Of a DNA stretch of 64,000 nt, positions 43,052-55,137 are shown one piece after another. A model generated the notes under the pieces. That model was not told the DNA's origin. It saw nothing but the letters and a program-made list of their open reading frames with translations, and made no database searches. Numbering within the stretch: position 1 is the first letter of the stretch; every line of letters starts with the position of its first letter. Location of the stretch: the NCBI GenBank assembly GCA_019279435.1, contig JAAALK010000287.1:18662162-18726161 (forward strand), in the 5' to 3' direction. This DNA is from Zizania palustris (Eukaryota; Streptophyta; Magnoliopsida; Poales; Poaceae). The position numbers and the translations under genes are program-made.

Positions 43052-46000
43052 TGTAACGCCCCGATTTAATAAAACCGGAAATTTATTGAAATTCCATAAA
43101 AAATCAATAAATATAAGATGTTCATCACACGACTGCGTACAATACGCCAATCAATAATGGTTCGTAGACCATATTATTACAAAAGAGTTAAATAAAATAG
43201 AAACTAATAAAATAAATCCTCTAGATGAACGCCTCCTTCCAGTCTCGTGCCTTGACTGGGTTGCTACTCCAGACCGTCACCCTCCTCATAGTAGACTGCC
43301 TCTGGTGGTGTAAGTCAACGGGGGTGAGTACAATCGTACTCAGCAAGCCACCGAATGCAATTATAATGCAAGGTAATAACAAGGAAGGTAGTGGCTTACT
43401 TTTGCGGAAAAGCATAGTTGTAAAGCAATTAATGAAGTCAGATTATTAGTAAAGAAAATTAAACATGTGTATGCATCATCTTCTAACTCGAGAGATACAA
43501 TCAGCCCACCCTCGCTCAACAGTCCTTACATGCCATGAATATCACAATCATTCACACATAAGTTAACTCACTGCGAGAAGTCACACAAACCTCCCTTGAC
43601 TGTGGGCACGGCTTTTCGAAAAGATTATACTCTGATCAGAGGTGTACTACTGTACCCACAAGGCACTTGTTTCCTGCACACCGTAGTATGTTAAATGACT
43701 CCTATCACGAGAAATTCATGCCAAAACCTTTAGCATGGAACGCACCAATTCGATAACACCCTCTTATAGGTTTCATATGGTGCCCCAGTCACTTCGGGCC
43801 AACACCATACCCTCCTTGAGCCTCGTCGGTACAAGCCACCCGCAGGTGTCACTTGCCCCCTCCACTATGGTGCTTCAAGTTGGAACGCTCCATACTTCTA
43901 GTTAGGACTTACCCACTAGACTTATGGTTAGTACGAGTTTGTTTTGCAACAGATCCCGCAGACCGGTCCTTATAGTGCCCCGGGTGCGACCAACCAATTC
44001 CCTAGCTTGCACCCGGAACCCACCATACTTATAACTTAGCCAACTCCATCAGAATCCAGAAACGAGAATAACGGGGGAAATCATATAGTAGAATCCATCT
44101 ATCTACGACTCGTTCTTTTATCCTATAGCAGTTGTGTCGGTACATTGGATACTAGCTAATATAATATTGTAAGAGTGACAAGGAGTTCAGGCCCAATAAG
44201 CATGGCTTGGGTTGACACACAAGGACGGGGATCTAATAAATATAATTTAGGGCTTGATATTAGACTAATGCAAATATATCCTATGTGTTATAGCGATATT
44301 TAAATAAAGCATGAGCTCAATTATGATCAAAATGGGTGTTGTGACTTGCCTTGCTCCGCAAATGGTGAAGGTGGAACCTCGGGGTAAAACTCCATATCCT
44401 CAACGGCGTCGTAGTCTTCCGGTACGAAAAGTAAACACGACATTCAATAAATAATCCAAAAATCACCAATACAAGCATACATGATTTTGTTGGATTAAAT
44501 AAAGGAAACAAAGCCTTAAATTCTATGAAATTATTGCTTAAGTACTTAAGATTACTTTTAAAGGGGTTTCTGAATTTTATAAGTTGGAATAAGTATTTAC
44601 CCTAAGGGGTTTTTATTTTCCCATTTAAAGGTGAATTAAAATGTACAAGACAACCCTACTGTTTTTATTGCATTAAAATAACGAAATGAAGTTGTTATGT
44701 CTTCTCAAGTTAATATATGAATTTTTAAGGGTTCTCCTAAATTATTTAATGAAATATGAATTTAATTCTAAAGGGGTTTTTACTTTATTATTTAATATGA
44801 ATACATTGTGCAAAATAAACATACTGTTTTTATGACATAATTGTGTAGAGAATAAAAAGACAGTTTTAACAAAATTTGAATGGTGAAATTTGGAGTTAAA
44901 ATGAGCAAGTTATGAATTTTCTAAGTTTAAAAAATTTGCTGAATTTTTATTTAAACTAAAAACAGACTTGGGTCCACGGTGAGCCAGGCCCACCATAGAC
45001 CAGCGCACTGACGCGTGGTCTGGCCCGATCTGGACCATCGGATCTGGATCCAGCGGCTAGGCACGAGGCAGGAGTGTTTAAGTGGGATCCAACGGCCCGT
45101 AGGCCTCGATACCCCTTCAGTACCGATCGACGGCTAGGATTAAATCCCATGAGGGATTTAATCTCTGCCGATAGATCACAATCGTGTGGCCCGCAAGGGA
45201 TCCAGCACGACACGCACAGAAGGGGTAAAGTACCCCCTTCTTCTCCGTCTCCAGCGACGCGACGGTGAGCCATTCCCAGCGACGGAGAGGACTATAGGCG
45301 TGGCTAAGGCCAAAAATGGAAAGAGGGGCACACGGGGGACCTAAGCATACCGGCGACGACGACGACGGGGCAGTGGCAGCGGTCGGAGACGAGAAGGGGC
45401 GGCGGGCTCCTTGGGTTCGATGGCGATGATGAGTTCCGGTGGTGATCCGGCCCAACGGAGGTGGGGACGAGGTAGTAGGCGTGACCGCGGTCCTAGCGGT
45501 GGCGACGGTGAGGGCGGCGGTGGCTCGGGGCGCCGACGAGGGCCTACCGGAGTGGATACAGAGGGAAAACCGAAAAACAATCGGTGGCATTCTAGTTCGC
45601 AAAGGCTTGGACTAAGGGGGTGTGAGCAGGGGCGGGGCATTTATAGGGAGTCGCCGGCGGCATGAAATGGCAGGCGAGCCGAGGAAATCCGAGGGTTTCC
45701 ATACTTGCACCGGCAAGCTTTCCATAAGCGTGAGCATAGTGAACCCGGACGCAATTGCGTCGGAAATAAGAGGGAAGGGGATCCCCGAGGCATGGTTAGC
45801 ATGACGGCGTGGCCAATTTGGTGGAGGGCGGCCGGCGGCGGCGGATTTATGCGCCTAGGGTTCGGCCGATGGAAGGAAAGGGGAAACCTTCCATGGGGAA
45901 GACAATCCTGACAGGTGGGGGCCACCTGTCAGTGACCGCGGGCGAAATAAGGCACGCCGATAGATGGGCCAAAGCTGCCAGCAACTGAGGGCGTGGGGCG

Positions 46001-46300
46001 GGGACTGACGGGTGGGGCCGGCTGACGCGAGCGAGCGGGAGAGAGAGGGAGGAGACGCGCCGACAGGCGGGTCCCATTCGTCAGCGAGCGCGGGTTGGGT
46101 TGGGCTGGGCCGAGGGAGGTTTCAGGGGAGGCAACCCATTAGCATTTTTAATTCATTTTTCAGTTTAAATATTTCCAGAAATTCATATATTTATTTAGAG
46201 CTTGAAGTACCGTTGCTAAAAATTTGTAAAAAATCCTAAAAAATTGTCTTGGCTCATAGATTCCATCATAAATTTTCCAGCCTTAAATTTGAATTATTTC
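43052..46300 (-). repeat. Element E 5' LTR, outer end missing (3249 bp)
   Basis: The inner end GGGGCGTTACA at 43052 is intact. The outer about 125 bp present in the shared D/E LTR are missing: homology stops at 46300 within GAATTATTTC, where copia fragment G begins. TATA-like box 45639-45645, donor at 45350, perfect 11-bp inverted repeat at 45138-45163, candidate exon 44350-44418, then the hairpin block. Confidence 0.9.
44350..44418 (-). other. Conserved 69-nt LTR block, candidate exon (element E)
   Basis: Frame reads DYDAVEDMEFYPEVPPSPF, followed by the GCAAGT donor-like end. Upstream the sequence is CCGGAAG, so here only the AG of GAAG (three bases further in) can serve as acceptor. That suggests the true exon is 66 nt in all copies. 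Confidence 0.5.
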
Positions 46301-46401
46301 AAACTACCAATTGGTGGTGTTATATGGGTGCCAATGTTCATGTGAGTGGTGACATCTCTATGTTTTCTTCCTATCAGACTGTCTGAGATTCTTTCGTCCT
46401 A

Positions 46402-48540
46402 ATGGGGAATGAGTCACATGCTTCTGTTCATGGTGTTGGCACAGTAGATCTGAAGTTTACTTCAGGAAAGATTGTGCAACTGAGGAACGTGCAACATATC
46501 CCTACTATCAAGAAGAATCTTGTAAGCGGTTCTGTTTTGTTGAAGGACGGGTTTAAGGTAGTCTTAGAGTCCAATAAATTAGTCTTGTTAAAATATGGAC
46601 AATTCATCGGTAAAGGCTATGATTGCGGAGGTTTATTCCGTTTTTCCCTTTCTAATTTTAGCAATAAGTTAGTGAACCATATTTGTGGCAACATTAACGA
46701 TGATGTGAGTATTTGGCATTCACGTTTATGTCACGTTAATTTTGTCTTGATGTATCGTTTGTCCAACATGCGTTTAATTTCGAATTTCACCATTGCCAAA
46801 GGTTCTAAGTGTCATAGTTGTGTGCAATCAAAGCAACCTCGAAAGCCTCACAATGCGGTTGAGGAGAGAAACTCAGTACCTCTAGAACTCATACATTCTG
46901 ATCTCTGCGAGATGAATGGTGTGTTGACAAAGGGTGAAAATAGATACTTCATGACTTTTATTGATGATGTATCTAGATTTTGTTATGTATATCTGTTGTA
47001 AACCAAGAATGAGGCATTAGACCACTTTTAAATCTATAAAGATGAAGTTGAAAATCAACTAGAGAGAAAGATCAAACGTGTAAGGTCTGATTGGGGTGGT
47101 GAATATTTTCCCAAATTTTTTGATGAATTCTGTGAGGAACATGGTATTATTCATGAGAGGATGCCTCCCTATTCGCTTGAGTCGAATGTAATTGCTGAGA
47201 GGAAAAACCGCACACTAAATGACTTGGTTAACGCCATGTTAGACACTAACAATTTATCAAAGGCATGGTGGGGGTGGCTCTGTTAGGGATGGCAATCGGG
47301 TCTGACGGATACGGGTAGTGTATACTCATACCCGTACCCGTTTACCCGGCAGGTAAATATTCAAGCCCATACCCGTTACTCGTGGGTACCGTATACCCGC
47401 GGGTATACCCGTTTACCGGGCAGCATTGGAAAGGGAGGAGCAACCCCGTCCTGGCCAAAGGGAGAGGCCGCATGGCTAAGGTGGAGGCAGCCATGGCGAG
47501 GGTCGGCCGGGGCGGGAGCTTGCCGCGGTGAGGTTGTAGGCCATAGGGAGAGGGGCATCGCCACAAGGCAGGCCGTTGTGAGGCTGCGGGCTGTAGGGAG
47601 AAGGGTGTTGCGGCGGAGTCGTCGTGGCAGGGCCGCCGGGGCAGGCCACGGCGAGGCTATAGGGCCAGAAGAGACCAAGGGAGGGAGAGGGCGCCAGTAG
47701 ATAAGAGACCAGGGAGAGAGGCGCCACTTGGGGAAAATAGATTTGGGTTCTGGGAGGGACTTCATGCCTTATGTGGCAGCTGGTTAGTTTGAGGGAGGGA
47801 GAGGGAGCCCAGGACTCCATGGCGTATGTGGCGGCTAGTTTGTTTGAGGGAAGGAGAGGGAGGCCGGGAAGGCTAGGTTAAAAATTTGGGATGAATTTAT
47901 ATACTCACGGGTAAACGGGCGAAACGGGTATGGGTATTGAATACCCATACCCGTTTACCTGTCGGGTATAATATTGAGAACAAACCCAACCCTAATAGTG
48001 TTTTTACCCGCGGGTAAACGGGTAAACGGGTACCACTGCCATCCCTAGGCTCTGTTGACTACAAGTCATGTCCTAAATAGAGTTCCTAACAAGAATAAAA
48101 ATCAAACTCCTTATGAGATATGGATTGGGAGAAAACCATCATTATTTACTTGCGTGCGTGGGGATGTTCGGTGAAAGTCAATGTTCCAATTATGAAGAAA
48201 CATAAGTTGAGACCTAAGACAGTGGATTGAGTCTTTCTAGGCTATGCTCAGAGGAGTACGTCATATAGATTTTTGGTAGTAAAATCTGAGGTGTCTGATA
48301 TGCGTGTTGATACTATTTTAGAATCACGTGATGCAACATTTTTTGAGAATGTGTTTCCTTTGAAAGATATGCATAACATTTCTAGATATTCCATTGAGAT
48401 AATTGTTGAACCTATTACATTGATTAATTTCAAGTTTTCTGAACAACATAAAAAGTTTAAGAAAATCCTTAAGGAGGATGACAGTGAAGCTCCTAGAAGG
48501 AGTAAGAGACAAAGGTTGCAAAATCTTTTGATGACAATTT
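46402..48540 (+). pseudogene. Element G integrase region, split by a hAT element
   Basis: Pre-integrase finger IWHSRLCHVNF ... CHSCVQSK, then the integrase core: LELIHSDLCEMNG (first D), KRVRSDWGGEYF (second D) and VIAERKNRTLNDLV (E). Stops occur at 46999 and 47029. After the hAT insertion the text resumes with DYKSCPK and later LRPKTVD and FLGYAQRSTSYRF, the usual copia integrase C-terminal landmarks. Non-functional. Confidence 0.8.
47284..48047. mobile_element. Non-autonomous hAT-type DNA transposon (764 bp)
   Basis: Terminal inverted repeats TAGGGATGGCA ... TGCCATCCCTA, flanked by an exact 8-bp duplication GGCTCTGT (47276-47283 and 48048-48055). Eight-base duplications and a TAGGGATG-like end are hAT features. 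Both subterminal zones are packed with short ACCCGT/GGGTAAACGGG words in both orientations, as expected for transposase binding. The GC-rich middle encodes no transposase; frames on the minus strand there lack hAT motifs. Confidence 0.9.
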
Positions 48541-48544
48541 CATT

Positions 48545-50101
48545 GTGTACCTTGTAGATGTCACTTCTACTACCATTACTAAGGCATATGCATCTCCTGA
48601 TGTAGATAATTGGAAAGAAGCTATCCATAATGAGATGGACTCGATTCTATCCAATAGTACGTGGGAATTGGCTGATCGGACGTATGGTTGCAAAATCGTG
48701 GATTACAAGTATGTAGGTTTAAGAAGAAACTTAGGCTTGATGGTACTGTTGAGAAGTACAAATCTCGGTTTGTATCAAAGGTTATACACAAAAGGAAGGA
48801 GAATACTTTTTCGATACTTATTCACCTGTCGCTAGAATGACTACAATCAGAGCATTGCTTTCCCTAGCAGTCTCATATGGTCTTATCATCCATCAAATAA
48901 ATGTAAAGACATCTTTCGTAAATGGAGAGTTGGATGAGGAGATCTACATGGATCAGCCTGATGGGTTTATAATGAAGGGTCAAGAGAGCAATGTGTGTAA
49001 ATTATTAAAGTATTTGTATGGTCTGAAACAAGCACATAAGAAATGATATGAGAAGTTCGACAAAACTCTAATTTTTGTGGGCTTTGTCATAAACAAGGCT
49101 GATAGGTGTGTATACTATCGACATGGTGGGGGTGAAGGAGTTATATTATGTTTGTATGTCGATGACATACTGATTTTTGGCACAAACATTGATGTCATCA
49201 ATGAGGTCAAGTCTTTTCTATCAAAGAGTTTTGATATGAAAGATCTGGGAGAAGCTGATGTTATTCTTAACATCAAACTGAATAAGGACCAAAATGGGAT
49301 TACACTTTCGCAATCTCATTATGTTGAGAAGGTCTTGAGCCATTTCGGCTATAAAGACAGCAAGCCTTCTCCAGCACCTTATTATCCCCGTGTGACACTT
49401 CGAAATAACAAGAAAATTGTCAAATATCAACTGAGATACTCTCAGATAATCGGTTCACTCATGTACTTAGCCAGCGCTATGAGACCCGACATATCATTTG
49501 CTGTGAGCAAATTGAGCAGGTTCATGTCCAACCCGGGTTGTGATCACTGACATCACTTAAAAGGTTATGTGATATCCGGTAGGTACTATGAGTTATGAAA
49601 TTCACTATTCAGGCACCCCACTGTGCTTGAGGGATATAGTGATTCGAACTTGATATCTGATGCCGATGAGCTTTACGCCACAACTAGGTATGTGTTTACT
49701 CTTGGAGGTGGTGTAATATCATGGAGGTCTTGCAAACAGACCATTTTGACGTGGTCAACCATGGAAGCAGAACTTACTACTTTAGATACAACAACTGTAG
49801 AGGCAGAATGACTGCGTGAGTTATTGATGGACTTGCCCGTGGTTGAAAAACCAGTGTCGGCTATCCTTATGAACTGTGACAATCAAGTTGTGATAGTCAA
49901 GGTGAACAATGTTAAGAATAATGCAAAGTAATCAAGACACGTTAAAAGACGATTAAAGTTTGTCAGGAAGTTGAAAAACTTCGGAGTAATAAGTCTGACT
50001 TATATTCAAACAGACAAAACCTGGTAGATCTCTTTATAAAAGGGCTATCACGAAATATGATAGAAAATGCATCGAGGGAGATGGGTGTGAGACCCACATG
50101 A
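48545..50101 (+). pseudogene. Element G reverse transcriptase and RNase H
   Basis: Fragments WKEAIHNEMDSI, INVKTSFVNGELDEEIYM, the catalytic YVDDILIFGT at about 49160, ASAMRPDISFAVSKLSRF, then RNase H with SWRSCKQTILTWSTMEAEL and SRHVKRRLKFVRKL. A stop near 49046, another at 49550 and several later ones show decay. The sequence is a different copia lineage from A and F. Confidence 0.82.
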
Positions 50102-50364
50102 GTTTCCATAGTGGTAACACAACCTATGTGATCGGAGATCCCCCGAATTAGGACCTCGGAAAAACATGCTATCGGTTAACTGAGGAGAGTAATTATTATT
50201 ACTAAAACCTCTCCAAATGCAATACTCTCAGAAACTGTAAGGCATGTTAGCTTAATGACTTAATGTATTCTAATGGCATTAATTAGCAAAGATGTTATCC
50301 CGCAGAGCATTCTTGGAAGAATAAACCTATATGAGCAAATCAATAAAACTCCTAGAAAATTCCA
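50102..50364. other. Untranslated tail of element G and scrambled junction
   Basis: Follows the end of RNase H. No ORF of interest. The last about 50 bp contain words also found in the adjacent LTR (AATAAAACTCCTAGA, ATTCCATAG) in a different order, suggesting a microhomology-driven join to element H. Confidence 0.55.
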
Positions 50365-51083
50365 TAGATTTAATAAAACCTGGACTTTATTGAAATTCCA
50401 TAGAAAATCAATAAAACAAGACATTCATCACACGACTGCGTACAATACGCCAATCATTCATGGTTCATAGAACATATTATTACAAAAGTGTTAAGTCAAA
50501 GAGAAACTAATAAAATAAAACTCCTAAATGAACGCCTCCTTCTAGTCTCGCCTTGACTGGGTCGCTACTCCAGACCTTCATCCTCCTCGTAGTAGACGGC
50601 CTCTTGTGGTGTAAGTCAACGGGGGTGAGTACAATCGTACTCAACAAGCCACCGAATGTAAATGTAATGTAGAGAAATAACAAGGAAGGTAGTGGCTACA
50701 TTTGTGGAAAAGCATATTTTGTAAAGTATTTAATGAAAGCAGGTTATTAGTACAGAAAATTAAACATGTGTAATGCATCATCTTCTAACTTGAGGGGTAC
50801 AGTCATCCCACCCTCGCTCAACAGTCCTTACATGCCATGAATCACATGATTATTCATACAAAAGTAAACTAACTATGAGAAGTCACGCAATCCGCCCTTG
50901 ACCGTGGGCACGGCTTTTCGAAAATATTATACTCTGATCAGAGGTGTACTACTGTACCCACAAGGCACGCACTCATCCACGCACACCAAAGTGTACGAGA
51001 TGACCCATACCATGAGAACTCATGCCAAAACCTTCAGCATGGAACGCGCCAATTCGATAACACCCTCTTATAGGTTTCATATG
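50365..51083 (-). repeat. Element H 3' LTR, first piece
   Basis: Matches 60820-61540 of the H 5' LTR. Includes the hairpin block (palindrome arms CTTTTCGAAAAT near 50910 and CTCTGATCAGAG near 50933). It ends at the ATATG target of the solo LTR. Confidence 0.88.
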
Positions 51084-52784
51084 TGTAGGACCGAAAGTAG
51101 CAACTAGAGGGGGGCCTTCTCCCAACACCCAACGCATCTCAACAGACAACTAATAGAAACAAAAACAGTTCACATGTCCAAAAATAATCTAGCCTAAAAA
51201 CAACCGGTGTCCTACACAAAAAGACACCAACACATTGCTTTAAGGCAGACTAAAGTAACTCACAACATCACTAACATTCTCACAAAAACTTTCATCAAAT
51301 CATAGCAAAAATATCTGGCGCATAAAAACAATCCATGGCTCATTGACATGTCATCTCAAACAAGACCAATGAAAATCTACTCAAAATAAACAGTGGGATT
51401 TAAAGCCTAATGAGTAGAACAACTTTAAATACATCTAATCCGGACAGGAAATAAATCACTAAACGAGCAATGGATATATCTCAGATTAAATGACCAACAA
51501 TACTAAAATAAATGAACTAAGAAACTCTAATAATCTGATCAGTATGCAGATTCCGAACAATAAAAACCATGAACGAAAAAGAACATGCTACAGTATCGTA
51601 CCTCGGTTTGCGTGCGTGATTTCTTGATTTTCTCGTGGAAGAAGCAGCTCGGTCACGCCTGGCTTCCGCTGCTCATGTGCTGCCGCGCGTCAGCTGCTTG
51701 CCATGCTATTCATGTGCTGTTGCTGACTTCCTCTTCGTCGCAGAAAATCTGAGCGGCTTCCACGATGCTGCTGTCCACGATGCTTCGCAGAAGATCCGGC
51801 GGACGCTGCTGCTGTCCTGATCGCTGTGTGCAGCGCGCATCGGCCGGCGTTCACTGATTTGCGTGCAGCGCGCCTGACCGAAGCGTCATGCCGTTGTAGC
51901 TGCGCTGGCCGTAGTTGCTAGCCGCACGCAACAAGATAGCCGCTGCTACCTAGGCCACGCTAGCTGCTGCCACTGCACATAGGTGCTAGCAGCTACTGCA
52001 GCACTGCCATGGAAGACCGAGCAGGCGCATGGAAGAAAAATCCAGAGAAGGCATCGCTCGGCAGAGGGAAGAACCGACGGTGGCGATGGAAACTCAGAGA
52101 AGAACATGGTGGAAAAAAGTGACCCACAAATTTCATAATTGGTAAAGTGATTTCAAAAATGGGTAACCCTAACCCTAGGGTATTGGGGTCTTTTTATAGG
52201 CAGCCCAATAAATGGGAAAATGCAAAAATACCCCTAAGGTTTTTACAGACGCTGTATAAAAAATGGAAAAGATTGAAATGCCCTTAGGATTTTTTACAGA
52301 CTCAACAAACAGACTGTGGGCCTAAAGGCAAAATAGTAAAAACATAAATAAATATAACTTCTCCTGATGCGGAGCTTTCGAAGTAGCTACGGCTTCACCT
52401 CAAAACGGTCAGATCCGAGATCAGCGGTTAGTTTTGCGCCGAAATTGACAAAGCATCCACCGTGTTCGCACCGGTTAGCCGGATTAGGCCAGCCCAATTC
52501 CGCAGCTCCCTCGGCCCAGCAATCGCTCGCCGCCCGTGTACCTGAGTCAATCCCGATCAACAGCCCAGTGGATCCTCTGCTGCTCCTAGCCCATATACCC
52601 GGATTGGGCCAGACCGACTTCGCGGCCCCTCTGCCCAATAGTCACTCGATGCCTGTGTACCTGAGTCACATGCGGCCCAGACACAGCAGATCTTCTCTTC
52701 TCTTCGTGTCCTCTTTGACTTCCGTTGACAATCACTCATCACATCTAGAGCCATGAGGCCCATGCTCTTCAACATGGCTCCTCA
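51084..52784 (-). repeat. Solo LTR related to element F (1701 bp)
   Basis: Begins TGTAGGACCGAAAGTAGC and ends ATGGCTCCTCA, like the F LTRs, and is flanked by ATATG on both sides (51079-51083 and 52785-52789). The uninterrupted site CATATGGTGCC is seen in the H 5' LTR near 61533. No internal sequence remains, so it is the product of LTR-LTR recombination. The middle third differs from F and lacks the TTCGAA array, so it is a sister subfamily. TATA-like box near 52191-52200. Confidence 0.93.
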
Positions 52785-55137
52785 ATATGGTGCCCCGACA
52801 CGTCGGGCCAACACCATACCCCCCCTTGAGCCTCGTCGGTACAAGTCACCCGCAGGTTGCCCCTTGCCCCCTCCACTATGGTGCTTAAAGTTGGTACGAT
52901 CCATACCTCTAGTTAGGACTTACCCATTAGACTTGTGGTTAGTACGGAACTGCTTTGCAACAGATCCCATAGACCGGTCCTTATAGTGCCCTCGTGCGAC
53001 CAACCAATGCCCTAGCTTGCACCCGAAACCCACCATACTTATAACATTGGACAATAGCTAATATAATATTGTAAGAGTGACAATGAGTTTAGGCTCAATA
53101 AGCATGGCTTGGGTTTACACACAAGGACGAGATCTAATAAATATAATTTAGGGCTTGATATTAGACTAATGCAATTATATCCTATGTGTTATAGCGATAT
53201 TTAAATAAAACATGGACTCAATTATGATCAAAATGGGGGTTGTGACTTGCCTTGATCAGCAAATGGTTAAGGTGGAACCTCGGGGTAGAACTCCGGATCC
53301 TCGACAGTGTCGTAGTCTTCTCGATACGAAAAATAAACACGACAATCAAAAAACAATCCAAATCACCAATACAAGCATATAAGGTTTTATTGGGTTAAAA
53401 TAGTGAAATGAAGTTATTATGTCCCTTCAATTTATTATCTGAATTTTTAAGGTATTTTCAGAGAGTTCTGGATTTTTATTATGTGAGATAAACATTTATC
53501 CTAAAGGGGGTTTTGAGTTATTACTTAATTAGAATAAAATGTGAAAAATAAGCATATTGTTTTTATTGCATAAAGTTGTATAGAATAAAAAGACAAATTT
53601 TCCAGAATTAAAATGGTCAAATTTGGAGTTAAATTGAGCAAGATATGAATTTTTGAAGTTTGAACTATTTTCTGAATTTTTATTTATACTGAAAATGGGT
53701 TCTGGTCCACGGTGAGCCCGGCTCACCACGGACAAGTGCACTGTTCGTGTGGACCGGAGCCCTCTGGGCCGTTGGATGTAGATCCGGTGGCTAGGCGCGA
53801 GGCGAGAGGCTTAAGTGGCAACGGACGGCCCAAATGGCCCCGTACTGCTTTGACCGGATCGACGACTCTGATTAAGTCCCTTCGGGATTTAATCGAGGCC
53901 GTCCGATTACAAATGTGCGTCCAGGATAGGATCCGGCACGGCGCACGCCTAAGGGGTAACTACCCCCTTCATTCCTGACTCCGGCGGGGCTCGGGCGTGG
54001 TGGCGACGGCAAGGGGATAGGCCCTAGTTCTAGGTAGAAATGGGAAGAGGAAGGGGAGGGGATCACGAACGTACCGGAGATGGCAGCGACGGGTGACAGA
54101 TAGCGACCAGCGACGAGGAGAGGCGACACGAAGCTTCGGGGTCGACGGTGGTGAGGTGTTCCTGTGGCGATCTGGCCCAACGGATGTGAGGCCGAGGACG
54201 GGCGGGGGATGGCGGTCACAAAGATGTCGATGGTGAGGGCGGCGGTGGCTCGAGGTGTCGGCGATCGGTTACTGGAGTGGAAATATAGGGGGGTTTCTGG
54301 TGTCGCAAGGCTTCGGCAGAGCGTGGCTTAGGCAAATGTGGCATGGCCGAAGTGCGGGGAGGGCGAGGGTACTTATAGGGGGGTCGCCGGCGTCCAAAGG
54401 GAAGGAAACCGAAGGTTCCCTTTTTCCCTCCCTCCGACGAACCTACCATAACCGCGAGAACCTGCCATATATTTCGAAAACGCGTGGCTTTAGTTGGAAT
54501 GGGATCACCGGAGCTTGGCAAGTTGGAATCGAGCGTCAATTTTGCAAGGAGGGGGGCGACGGCGGCGAAATAAGGAAATGGGGTCGCCGGCGATGGAAAG
54601 GGGATTCCCTTCCATCGGAGACAACAATGCCGATAGGCGGCCCCCACCTATCAGTGGCCGAGCGTGAAGCCAACAGCGCCGACAGGCGGGCCACGGCTGC
54701 CAGAGACCAAGGGCGAGGGAGAGTGGCTCACGAGCGGGCCAGGCTGGGCGCGGGCGCGGAGGAGAGAGAGGGGGCGCGTGCCGACAGGAGGACCCCACAA
54801 GGCAGTGACACGGGTGCTGGACTGGGTCGGGCTGAGGCGAATTGGGGGTTGCGGCCCAACATGATTTAAAATGTATTTTCTATTTAAATGAATTCTAGAA
54901 ATTCCTTTATTTGTTTAGAGCTTGAAACACCGTTGCTAAAATTTTGTAGAAATTCTCAAAAATATTTCCTGGCTCATAGATTCCCTCATAATTTTATTAT
55001 GTTCAAATTTGAAGTATTTCCCCTTGTGGTGCTTTAATTGGGTTCTTTTAGCCTTTTCTCTAATTAAACAATTCCTTTTTAAATCAGAAAACTTATTTCC
55101 CTCATTTTATTTTATTTTTAATTCCTTGGATGTTACA
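52785..55137 (-). repeat. Element H 3' LTR, second piece
   Basis: Continues the LTR after the solo LTR; the outer end at 55137 reads TGTAACATCC on the minus strand. It contains a short deletion near 53040 compared with the 5' copy, the candidate exon 53251-53319, a leader with TATA-like box near 54373, and the GC-rich U3. No gene supported. Confidence 0.88.
53251..53319 (-). other. Conserved 69-nt LTR block, candidate exon (H, 3' LTR)
   Basis: Reads DYDTVEDPEFYPEVPP, then a stop (TAA where other copies have TCA), then PFADQ. Length and both borders are kept. Confidence 0.45.

Larger units (their letters stand above)
26064..46300 (-). mobile_element. Elements D and E: tandem gypsy units sharing one LTR
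   Basis: In minus-strand order: LTR 46300-43052, primer site, ORF1, gag without pol, purine tract, LTR 29209-26619, primer site, ORF1 (cut by C at 26064). The LTR at 26619-29209 has a polypurine tract on one side and a primer site on the other, so it is the 3' LTR of E and the 5' LTR of D at once. Such tandems usually come from unequal recombination between LTRs. Element F interrupts E gag at 30472-41830. The outer end of the E 5' LTR is lost at the junction with G. Confidence 0.85.
46301..50364 (+). mobile_element. Element G: degenerate Ty1/copia fragment
   Basis: Plus-strand copia internal region from just before the pre-integrase domain to past RNase H, with no Gag, protease core or recognisable LTR. 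It has many stops and frameshifts. It carries a hAT-type insertion at 47284-48047. Both borders are abrupt joins to gypsy LTR sequence (E at 46300, H at 50365) without a visible duplication, so it is probably a remnant trapped by rearrangement rather than a clean insertion. Confidence 0.8.

Noticed and set aside
47376..47820. Transposase-like gene inside the hAT element
   Set aside because: Minus-strand frames of 114-129 codons are Pro/Ala-rich with no hAT dimerisation or catalytic motif.
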